From contig DATAFJ010000272.1 of NCBI GenBank assembly GCA_036257535.1, positions 1 to 7,771 of the forward strand: DNA of 7,771 nucleotides, read 5' to 3'. Under the pieces are notes generated by a model. The model was given only the letters and a program-made list of their open reading frames with translations. It had not been told where the DNA came from and made no database searches. The stretch comes from DATAEE01 sp036257535. GTDB taxonomy: Bacteria; Acidobacteriota; Vicinamibacteria; Vicinamibacterales; 2-12-FULL-66-21. Both the position numbers and the translations under genes were made by a program. This document shows positions 1 to 6,491 of this stretch, in pieces (positions within the stretch are counted from its first letter, which is position 1; each line of letters starts with the position of its first letter).

Positions 1-588
1 AACTGGACCTGGCTCTCCGGCGACATCATCGTCGAGCAGCACATCCATCATCTCGACGCGATCCTGTGGGTTCTCGGCCGGCCGCCCTCAACCGCGACGG
101 GAATGGGCGCGCGGCTGCGCCGTCCTACGGGCGATCAGTACGACTTCTTCACTGTGGACTACGAGTTCGACGCCGGAGTGCACCTCCACACCACGATCCG
201 GCAGCTGAACGGCTGCGCGAACGTCCGCGAGGAAGTCTTCGTGGGCACGAAGGGGGTCGCCAGGCTCGACGGCGTCATCCACGACCGTTCGGGCAAGGAG
301 GTCTGGAAGTACGACGGACCGATGAACGACGCCCTCGTGCAGGAGCACGTAGACTGGGTCACCGCGATACGAACGGACAAACCGATCAACACCGCGAAGG
401 AAACGACGACGTCGACGCTCATCGCGATCATGGGACGCGACTCGGCATACACGGGTCAGGCAATTCGCTGGGATGCGCTCCAGGCATCAAGGTCCCGGCT
501 CGGTCCGACCCAATACGCGATGGGGCCGGTCGCCATCAAACCGGCTGCGCCGATTCCGGGAACCGAGCCAGGCCCGCCGGCCTCCTGA
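1..588 (+). CDS. Gfo/Idh/MocA family oxidoreductase, C-terminal part (5' end outside window)
   Basis: The frame is open from base 1 to a TGA at 586-588 and gives the last 195 residues of a protein whose N-terminal NAD(P)-binding Rossmann domain lies outside the window. The fragment opens with SGDIIVEQHIHHLDAILWVLG (split here as SGDIIVEQHIH and HLDAILWVLG), the segment around the substrate-site histidine of Gfo/Idh/MocA enzymes; then come the C-terminal beta-sheet strands, EEVFVGTKGVARLDG, and the late signature GRDSAYTGQAIRWD followed by a Pro-rich tail. Family members oxidise or reduce sugars and polyols with bound NAD(P). Many homologues in Acidobacteriota and Planctomycetota carry a Tat signal, but this cannot be checked here because the N-terminus is missing. 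It lies 56 bases upstream of the small dehydrogenase subunit on the same strand, suggesting a shared sugar-oxidation role. Family is secure; substrate is unknown. Confidence 0.9.
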   Translation, partial: NWTWLSGDIIVEQHIHHLDAILWVLGRPPSTATGMGARLRRPTGDQYDFFTVDYEFDAGVHLHTTIRQLNGCANVREEVFVGTKGVARLDGVIHDRSGKEVWKYDGPMNDALVQEHVDWVTAIRTDKPINTAKETTTSTLIAIMGRDSAYTGQAIRWDALQASRSRLGPTQYAMGPVAIKPAAPIPGTEPGPPAS

Positions 589-629
589 TCCGGCGCCGGC
601 GATCAGCCGGATGAGGTGTGTGGAGGCTG

Positions 630-635
630 TATACT
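630..635 (+). promoter_or_regulatory. Possible -10 element (TATACT) just before the small-subunit gene
   Basis: TATACT at 630-635 is the only AT-rich hexamer in the 56-base gap after the oxidoreductase gene and matches the sigma-70 -10 consensus at five of six positions (TATAAT). No recognisable -35 sits 16-18 bases upstream. A start of transcription six or seven bases downstream (641-642) would give a leader of only three or four bases before ATG 645, so a near-leaderless mRNA is possible. This is weak evidence from a single hexamer; readthrough from the upstream gene is equally plausible. Confidence 0.25.
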
Positions 636-644
636 CGCTCAGCT

Positions 645-1253
645 ATGGCCAGTCAGCTGACGCGCCGCGCCGCTCTCAAAACGATCGGCGCCGGTGCGGG
701 CGCGGTCGCCCTCGCACCCTGGCTGTCAGACGAAGGACTGCTCGCATTCGCGCGGGTCCAGCAGACGAAGGCGCCGCCAAGCCCGCTCGTTCTCTCCGCG
801 CCCCAGTTTGCTACGCTCGAAGCGCTCGTCGAAGCGATCATCCCCGCGGACGAGCGGTCGCCGGGTGCGAAAGAGGCGCGCGTCGCGGACTACATCGATC
901 TGCTCCTCAGCGAATCGGACGATGCCCTGAAGCTTCAGTGGATCGGCGGCCTGGTGGAAGTCGACGAAGCGGCGCAGGCGCGGTTTTCCGTCCCGTTCGC
1001 GCGGCTCGATCCGTCGCAAGCCGAGATGCTGCTCACCGAATTCAGCGTCAACGAGCTCGAGCCGAAGACGACCGTCGAGACGTTCTTCACCATGGCGAAG
1101 CAGGCGACGATCCAGGGGTACTACACGTCGGAGATCGGCATCCACAAGGAGCTCGGCTACAAGGGCAATCAGCTCCTCGCCGCGTTCGTCGGATGTCAAA
1201 CCGAAGACGGCAAGGACTGTCCGCACTGCGGGCAGAAGAAACTGACCGAGTGA
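645..1253 (+). CDS. Gluconate 2-dehydrogenase subunit 3 family protein (Tat-exported small subunit)
   Basis: This 202-residue protein begins with a twin-arginine signal (TRRAALKTIG at residues 6-15, then a hydrophobic Ala/Gly stretch to about 27), so it should be folded in the cytoplasm and exported. The family signature LVEAIIPADERSPGAKEARV (61-80) followed by DYIDLLL, and the late GYYTSEIGIHKELGYKGN (158-175), are typical of the small subunit of membrane-bound FAD dehydrogenases for gluconate, sorbitol, fructose or glycosides. Such subunits chaperone and co-export the catalytic GMC subunit. ATG 645 is preferred because it sits close to the RR motif; GTG 618 in the same frame would add nine residues. 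Neither start has a well-placed Shine-Dalgarno: GGAGG at 622-626 is 18 bases from ATG 645. The C-terminus has three cysteines (184, 192, 195), including a CPHC. The stop overlaps the start of the GMC gene. Confidence 0.88.
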   Translation: MASQLTRRAALKTIGAGAGAVALAPWLSDEGLLAFARVQQTKAPPSPLVLSAPQFATLEALVEAIIPADERSPGAKEARVADYIDLLLSESDDALKLQWIGGLVEVDEAAQARFSVPFARLDPSQAEMLLTEFSVNELEPKTTVETFFTMAKQATIQGYYTSEIGIHKELGYKGNQLLAAFVGCQTEDGKDCPHCGQKKLTE

Positions 1254-3070
1254 TGCAAACCGATCGCACGCTCAATGTCGACCTGACCGCCGCTCTCGCG
1301 GAATCGAAGAAGCTCGCCGCGTCGATCAAGCCCGGCAGCGCCAACTGGGACGTCATCGTCGTCGGCAGCGGCGCGGCCGGCGGGATGGCCGCCTTTCAGC
1401 TCGCCACGGCAGGCGTCAAGGTGCTGCTCCTCGAAGCGGGACGGATGCTCGACTGGCAGAAGGAATACCGGACGATGGAGTGGCCGTACCAGTCGTTCCG
1501 CCGGAACCGGCTGCCGCCGGGTGAGCGGGCGATCAACGTGGCCGAGTACAGCTTCCTCGACCGTCCGTACGGCGACAACCCCGCGTTCGAGAAGTACAAG
1601 AAGGTCGCGTCGTACGCGGCAAATACGTTCACACGCAACTGGGTCGTCGACGAGAAGCAGCACCCGACGACGGGCACGCCGTACAGCTGGGTGAGGGCGC
1701 GGGTCCTTGGCGGCCGGACGAACTTCTGGGGACGCGGCGCGCTGCGCTACGGCCCGCTGCAGTTCAAGGCGGCCAGCCGCGACGGCTTCGACGTGGACTG
1801 GCCAATCTCCTACGAAGACGTCAAGCCGTACTACGACAAGGTGGACGTGCTGCTCGGATGTTCGGGCACGAAGGAGGGGCTCGATCAGGTGCCCGACGGC
1901 GTCTTCCAGCGGCCGTCGAAGCTCAATTGCGTCGAGGTTGCGTTCAAGCGCGCCATCCAGCCGATGGGCCGCCACTACATCCCCGGCCGCGCCGGCGTCA
2001 CGACCGACGGCGTGATGAACAAGTACCGGATGAAGTGCGTCGGCCGCGGCCGCTGCGGACGCGGCTGCGACATCAACGCGAACTTTCACTCGCCGACGGC
2101 GCTGATCTATCCCGCACGCGACACCGGCAACCTGACCGTGCGGCCTTATTCGATCGTGTCCGAGGTCCTGGTCGACGAGGCGAATTCCTCGCGCGCGACC
2201 GGCGTGCGCGTCATCGACGCGGAGACGCGCGACGTGATGGACTTCAAGGCGAAAGTCGTCATCCTCGGCGCGGGGACGCTCGACAGCACGCGCATCCTGC
2301 TCAACTCGAAATCGCGGTCGCATCCGAACGGGCTGGGGAATTCCTCGGGCCTGCTCGGCTGCTACCTCAGCGAGCACATCATGGGGATCCGCGGTTCGGG
2401 ATTCATCCCGGCCCGCATCGGCACGGAGCCGACGCTCGACGACGGCCGGCCGGTGTCGCCGTACGTGCCGCGCTTCCGGAACGTGACGGACAAGCACACG
2501 GACTTCATCCGCGGCTATCACTTCCAGGGCGGCGGCGGGTGCGCCGAGTATCCCGGCTATGCGCATGACATGCCCGGGTTCGGCAAGGCCTTCAAGTCGA
2601 ACGTGCGGAAGCACTATCCGGCGATATTCGGCCTGGGCGGGTTCGGCGAAGTGCTCCCGCGGAAGGAGAACCGCGTGATGCTCGATGCCGACGTCCGCGA
2701 CGCCTGGGGCATCCCGGTGCTGCGGTTCGACTACCGCTTCCGCGACAACGAGCTGAAGATGGCGAAGGACATGGGCGACACGCTCGAGGAGATGCTGACG
2801 GCGGCCGGCGCCGAAGACATCCGCATCATCCGCGATCCCTATCCGCCGGGCTGGTCGATCCACGAGATCGGCACCGCGCGCATGGGCGTCGATCCCAAGG
2901 CCTCGGTAACGGACCCATCCTGCCGCCTCCACGACGCGCCCAACGTGTACATGGCCGACGCCGCGCCATTCGTCTCCGGCGGCACGCAGAACACGACGTG
3001 GTCGATCCTCGCGATGTGCTGGCGCACCATGGACCTGCTCAAGGAGCGCATGCGGACGGGCGATATCTGA
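1253..3070 (+). CDS. GMC family FAD-dependent sugar dehydrogenase, catalytic subunit
   Basis: This 605-residue flavoprotein has the N-terminal FAD-binding Rossmann motif DVIVVGSGAAGG (33-44) ending in LLLEAG (58-63). RVLGGRTNFWGRGALR in the first third is the GMC segment that contacts the flavin. Near the C-terminus HEIGTARMG carries the catalytic histidine (H537), and GGTQNTTWSI carries the second active-site residue (N580). Cysteines 262, 268 and 272 (C-x5-C-x3-C, in KCVGRGRCGRGCD) resemble the cluster that binds an iron-sulfur centre in FAD glucose and fructose dehydrogenases. There is no signal peptide, consistent with export by hitch-hiking on the Tat-dependent small subunit encoded just upstream. 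ATG 1253 shares a base with the previous stop (TGATG), which indicates translational coupling. Likely role: oxidation of a sugar, sugar acid or glycoside in the periplasm with electrons passed to the respiratory chain. No cytochrome c subunit is present in the window. Confidence 0.93.
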   Translation: MQTDRTLNVDLTAALAESKKLAASIKPGSANWDVIVVGSGAAGGMAAFQLATAGVKVLLLEAGRMLDWQKEYRTMEWPYQSFRRNRLPPGERAINVAEYSFLDRPYGDNPAFEKYKKVASYAANTFTRNWVVDEKQHPTTGTPYSWVRARVLGGRTNFWGRGALRYGPLQFKAASRDGFDVDWPISYEDVKPYYDKVDVLLGCSGTKEGLDQVPDGVFQRPSKLNCVEVAFKRAIQPMGRHYIPGRAGVTTDGVMNKYRMKCVGRGRCGRGCDINANFHSPTALIYPARDTGNLTVRPYSIVSEVLVDEANSSRATGVRVIDAETRDVMDFKAKVVILGAGTLDSTRILLNSKSRSHPNGLGNSSGLLGCYLSEHIMGIRGSGFIPARIGTEPTLDDGRPVSPYVPRFRNVTDKHTDFIRGYHFQGGGGCAEYPGYAHDMPGFGKAFKSNVRKHYPAIFGLGGFGEVLPRKENRVMLDADVRDAWGIPVLRFDYRFRDNELKMAKDMGDTLEEMLTAAGAEDIRIIRDPYPPGWSIHEIGTARMGVDPKASVTDPSCRLHDAPNVYMADAAPFVSGGTQNTTWSILAMCWRTMDLLKERMRTGDI

Positions 3071-4000
3071 ATGAGAACACGCAGAGAGATCCTTCAGCTG
3101 AGCGCCGCGGGATTGATCGCTCCGGTGATGAGTGCTCGCGCCGTCGTCCGTCAGCCGCAGCCGTCAACCGCACGACCCATCCGGATCGCCGTGTCGACCT
3201 ACTCGTTCTGGCACTTTCGAACGCCGAAGTATCCCGTCGAGCAGGTGATCGAGGATGCATCCCGAATGGGGTTCGACGGCGTGGAGATCCTGCATCGGCA
3301 GATGACCGACGAGTCGCCGGCCTACGTGAACAAGCTGAAACAGGCGGCGTTCCGGCTCGGGCTCTCCCTCCCGATGCTCTCGATCCACCAGGACTTCATC
3401 TCGCCGAAGCCGGAAGAGCGCCAGGAGGCCGTGCAGCACACGATCAAGTGCATCGACCTCGCGTCGCGGCTCGGGATCCCGAGCATCCGGCTGAACTCGG
3501 GCCGCTGGAACACAATCGAATCGTTCGACGACCTCATGAAGGTGAAGGGGAACGAGCCGGCGATCGAGGGTCACACGGATGAAGATGCGTTCCGCTGGTG
3601 CGAGGAAGGCATCCGGGCCTGTCTCCCGGCGGCGGAGCGCGCGGGCATCCTCCTCGCGCTCGAGAACCACTGGGGCCTGACCACGAAGACCGAGAACCTG
3701 CTGCGCATCCACAAGGCGGTCGGCTCGCCCTGGCTCGGCATTAACCTCGACACCGGGAACTTCCCGGTCGATCCGTACCCTGAAATCGAGAAGCTCGCGC
3801 CGGTCGCGTCGATCGTTCAGGCGAAGACCTACTACGGCGGCGGCGAGTGGTACACGCTGGACCTCGACTACAAGCGCATCGCGGGCATCCTCCGCAAGGC
3901 GAACTTCACCGGGTGGGTCTCGCTCGAGATGGAAGGCAAGGAAGACCCCGCGAGCGCAGTTCCCAAGAGCCTTGAGGTCTTGCGAAGCGCTTTCGCCTGA
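3071..4000 (+). CDS. Sugar phosphate isomerase/epimerase-like TIM-barrel protein (xylose isomerase-like), Tat-type signal
   Basis: This 309-residue protein starts on the base after the GMC stop, with no gap. It opens with MRTRREILQLSAAGLIAP, a twin-arginine-like signal with a possible AxA cleavage site near residues 22-24, so it may be periplasmic. The rest reads as a xylose isomerase-like (AP endonuclease 2) TIM barrel: IAVSTYSFW at the first strand, GFDGVEILH, PSIRLNSGRW, LALENHWG, INLDTGNF and WVSLEMEG near the end. By comparison with tagatose 3-epimerase-type enzymes, the metal ligands would be E198, D227, position 250 and E286. Position 250, normally histidine, is glutamine here (IVQAKTY), and the residue three after D227 is Asn. 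It may isomerise, epimerise or lyse the keto-sugar made by the upstream dehydrogenase. Fold is secure, reaction unknown. Confidence 0.87.
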   Translation: MRTRREILQLSAAGLIAPVMSARAVVRQPQPSTARPIRIAVSTYSFWHFRTPKYPVEQVIEDASRMGFDGVEILHRQMTDESPAYVNKLKQAAFRLGLSLPMLSIHQDFISPKPEERQEAVQHTIKCIDLASRLGIPSIRLNSGRWNTIESFDDLMKVKGNEPAIEGHTDEDAFRWCEEGIRACLPAAERAGILLALENHWGLTTKTENLLRIHKAVGSPWLGINLDTGNFPVDPYPEIEKLAPVASIVQAKTYYGGGEWYTLDLDYKRIAGILRKANFTGWVSLEMEGKEDPASAVPKSLEVLRSAFA

Positions 4001-4018
4001 AACCTGTACGCAGCCCTT

Positions 4019-4067
4019 CCGCCTTCGCTGAAGCTACGGCGGACCACCGTAGCCTTTGCGGAGGTGG
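4019..4067. terminator. Imperfect 49-base palindrome between convergent operons; putative bidirectional terminator or dispersed repeat
   Basis: Two 21-base arms (4019-4039 and 4047-4067) flank a seven-base loop (4040-4046). The inner part is perfect: GCTACGG at 4033-4039 pairs with CCGTAGC at 4047-4053. Over the whole arms 16 of 21 positions pair, and three of the five exceptions become G-U pairs in RNA. The left arm also holds a tiny hairpin, CTTC-GCT-GAAG. It occupies most of the gap between the stop at 4000 and the opposing stop, whose first base is 4068. There is no T-run on either side, so it is not a classical intrinsic terminator. It could instead be a REP-like intergenic repeat or an mRNA 3'-end stabiliser. 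Confidence 0.5.
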
Positions 4068-6491
4068 TCAGGGAACCTTCGTTCGGCTCTGGGCCGCCAG
4101 CGCTACACCCTCAACGCCTTTGCTTCTCCCTTCGGACTTGGGCTGAACAGACTGCGTGAGCGCGTCGCACATGTTGAAGTCGACCTTCTCGGCCTTTTCC
4201 GCCTTGTCGACCGGCTGCAGGGTGACGATGACGGAGCGCAGGCAGCCCCATCCGATATAGCTCACGCCGAAGCCCGACGATCGATCGCTCGACTGCTGCA
4301 CCTTCTGCTGGAAGGTCGGGTGGTTAAACTCGTACGCCGCCGAGGCGATGCGATTCAACGCTTCTTCCGACCCGGTTACGGCAAGCGTGAACGTGTAGTA
4401 GTTGTCGCGGCCGGTGACGGGAACCGATGACGCCGTGAGGCGGACGAGCGTGCTGAGCGCGACGAGCTCTTTGTACTTCGCCCGAAGCTTCTGGTCGCCG
4501 GACGTCCAGACTTCGTTGCGCCAGCGCTTGAGCGACTGATCGAGGTTGTCGCGCTGCTCCCTGAGCGCCTGCTCGCTCTTGAGCGCGGACTCGAGCTCGC
4601 GCGTCCGCGCATTGGCCTCGGTCCTGGAGTACTCCGCGGCGGCTTTCTCCCTTTCGGCCGATGCCTTTGCGCTTACGGCAACGGCCCTCTCCTGCTGCGC
4701 CTGCCGCGCCTGCCAGAACCCCGCGAGCGCGGCGGCGATCGTGATGGCCAGCAGCACCGAGACGGTGATGAGCGATCCGAGGAGCTGGCGTGCGCGCTGC
4801 TTCTGCTCGCGCGCCAGCGCCTGGGCCTGCTCGAGCTGCCGCTGGTGCACGACTTCCTCGGCCTCCTTGGCCTGCTGGACCGCCTCCGTGCTCGCGTGCA
4901 CGAACTCGCGCTCGAGCGCATTGAGATCGGGATAGCGCGTCGCCTCTTCGAGCAGCGAGCCGCCGAGCAGCCCGCCGGGGTCGCGCCCGTGGCTCTTCCA
5001 CTGCTCGGCCGCGGCCGTCAGGCGCAGCCGCTGCCGCATCGCCGTTCGCTCATCGTCGAGCCAGCGGACGAGCGTCGGCCAGTTGCGGACGAGCGCTTCG
5101 TGCGCGACCTCCACCTGCACGTCGCCGACGCGATCGCAGTCCGTCTGGCGTATCAGGCGCGAGGCGATCAACTTGTCGAGCACCCGATCGACCCGCTCAC
5201 GCGGCTCGTCGCCGTGGAGCAGCTCGCGCCGGATGCGGCTGCTCGTGACCTCGAGCCCCTCCCCCGGTCTCACCATCCGGAGCAGGATCCGCCGCGCCGT
5301 CACCTGTTCCTCGGGAATCAGGCTCGCGTAGAAATCGTCGGCGCTACGAGCGAGCGCCAGCCGGCCGCCGCCGAGCCGCCGGAAGGCATCCAGCGTGACA
5401 CGATTGCGCTCGCGCATCTGCCACAGCTTCAGCAGCGAGAACTGCAGCAGCGGGAGGCCGGCCGGCTCGCCCAGGATCTCCTTGACGAGCTGATCGACCA
5501 GGCCCTCCTCGAACTTCAGGCCGACGAGCGCCGCCGGCCGCTCGATCGCCTCCCGCAGCTCCGACGAGCTGAGCGGGGTCACGCGAAACTGGCCGCGCTC
5601 GAAGGCTTCCTGGAACTCCGGCAGCGTCGCGACCTGCGTCTCGAAATCGCTGCGCATCGTCACGATCGCCGAATGGCGCGGCCCCGACGCCGTCGAGAGC
5701 GCCAGCAGGCTCGCCGCGAACGCGCGCCGCACTGCGTCGTCGCGCGTCAGCGTGAACAGCTCCTCGAACTGATCGACGACCACGACGATCGGCACCGCGG
5801 ATCCGTTGGCGAGGCGGAGGATGGACGAAGGGTCCTGCAGGAGCTGCGACGCATGCCCCTGAAGTTCATCGTCCGACGTTCCCGGCCTCTGCATGAACGC
5901 GCGCGCGAGATTGACGAGCGGCTCCGAGCCGGGCAGGACGGTCGAGAGATATCGCCAGTTCGCGCTGCCTGGAAGCGCGCCGGACTTGAGCGCCGGAATG
6001 AGCCCGGCGAGAACGAGCGACGACTTGCCGCTGCCCGACGATCCCACGACCGCGAGCAGGCGCTCTTCACCGAGACACTTCACCAGCTCGTCGAGCAGGC
6101 GCTGACGGCCGAAAAAGAGCTGCCGCCTCGGCTCGGTGAACGCTTCGAGACCGAGATAGGGGCAGAGCTCGTCCGGCAGCGCCGGCGCGAGCTCGTGATC
6201 GAACTCGTCGAGCACCGTGCCGGCAGGTTCCCGCCCGGCGCGATACAGCACGGCCGTCCAGTAGTCCAGGAGGCTCTGTGCCGTCCACCTGTCGCTGTCG
6301 GAATCAAGGAGCGCGCCGGTCCGGCGCCCGCGATCGACGCACATCTCAATCTGATCGAGCACCTCCGGCGCGGTGCCGGCTTCCCGGTACCGCTTCAGCA
6401 GCTCGTTGTGCGCCGACCGGAAAGCGGCCACCGACGTGAAACGATCCTCGACCGCCGTCACGCCGTTCGTCGCGGTGTTCACCTCGGTCAT
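4068..6491 (-). CDS. Membrane-anchored nSTAND1-type NTPase with C-terminal prokaryotic YEATS-like domain
   Basis: This 807-residue protein belongs to the STAND signalling NTPases. Residues 17-86 form a helical module with RWTAQSLLDYW. CPYLGLEAF and LFFGR (110-129) lead into the P-loop: Walker A GSSGSGKSS (150-158), Walker B IVVVVDQFEELF (235-246), sensor-like TMRSDF (278-283), GLPLLQ (345-350), and the winged-helix HEALVRNWPTL (464-474), all as in nSTAND1. Charged heptad-rich coiled coils lie at about 525-568 and 595-658, either side of one membrane helix (about 571-592). The final domain (about 673-758) has YEFNHPTF, GFGVSYIGWG and a closing strand VIVTLQ, matching the YEATS pattern. ATG 6491 is chosen over an upstream in-frame ATG at 6746 because it overlaps the previous stop by four bases and has GAGG eight bases before it. 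WD40 repeats, common in nSTAND1 proteins, are absent. Likely role: a switch in a biological conflict system. The trigger is unknown. Confidence 0.88.
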   Translation of the reverse strand: MTEVNTATNGVTAVEDRFTSVAAFRSAHNELLKRYREAGTAPEVLDQIEMCVDRGRRTGALLDSDSDRWTAQSLLDYWTAVLYRAGREPAGTVLDEFDHELAPALPDELCPYLGLEAFTEPRRQLFFGRQRLLDELVKCLGEERLLAVVGSSGSGKSSLVLAGLIPALKSGALPGSANWRYLSTVLPGSEPLVNLARAFMQRPGTSDDELQGHASQLLQDPSSILRLANGSAVPIVVVVDQFEELFTLTRDDAVRRAFAASLLALSTASGPRHSAIVTMRSDFETQVATLPEFQEAFERGQFRVTPLSSSELREAIERPAALVGLKFEEGLVDQLVKEILGEPAGLPLLQFSLLKLWQMRERNRVTLDAFRRLGGGRLALARSADDFYASLIPEEQVTARRILLRMVRPGEGLEVTSSRIRRELLHGDEPRERVDRVLDKLIASRLIRQTDCDRVGDVQVEVAHEALVRNWPTLVRWLDDERTAMRQRLRLTAAAEQWKSHGRDPGGLLGGSLLEEATRYPDLNALEREFVHASTEAVQQAKEAEEVVHQRQLEQAQALAREQKQRARQLLGSLITVSVLLAITIAAALAGFWQARQAQQERAVAVSAKASAEREKAAAEYSRTEANARTRELESALKSEQALREQRDNLDQSLKRWRNEVWTSGDQKLRAKYKELVALSTLVRLTASSVPVTGRDNYYTFTLAVTGSEEALNRIASAAYEFNHPTFQQKVQQSSDRSSGFGVSYIGWGCLRSVIVTLQPVDKAEKAEKVDFNMCDALTQSVQPKSEGRSKGVEGVALAAQSRTKVP

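Noticed and set aside
1230..1245. CPHC in the small subunit as a c-type heme site
   Set aside because: Heme c attachment needs CxxCH; the residue after the second Cys is Gly.
473..1252. N-terminal extension of the GMC frame upstream of ATG 1253
   Set aside because: The extra 260 residues overlap the small-subunit gene in another frame and are Arg/Pro-rich without motifs. The Rossmann motif sits at the usual distance from ATG 1253.
1196..2932. Long open frame (578 codons) on the minus strand across the GMC gene
   Set aside because: It is antisense to a clear GMC flavoprotein with motifs along its full length. Its product is rich in Arg, Ala, Val, His and Asp with no domain signature, typical of an antisense shadow in high-GC DNA.
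4068..4800. WD40 or TPR repeats at the C-terminus of the STAND protein
   Set aside because: No repeated WD or TPR spacing is visible. The region is a membrane helix, a charged coiled coil and a single YEATS-like domain.
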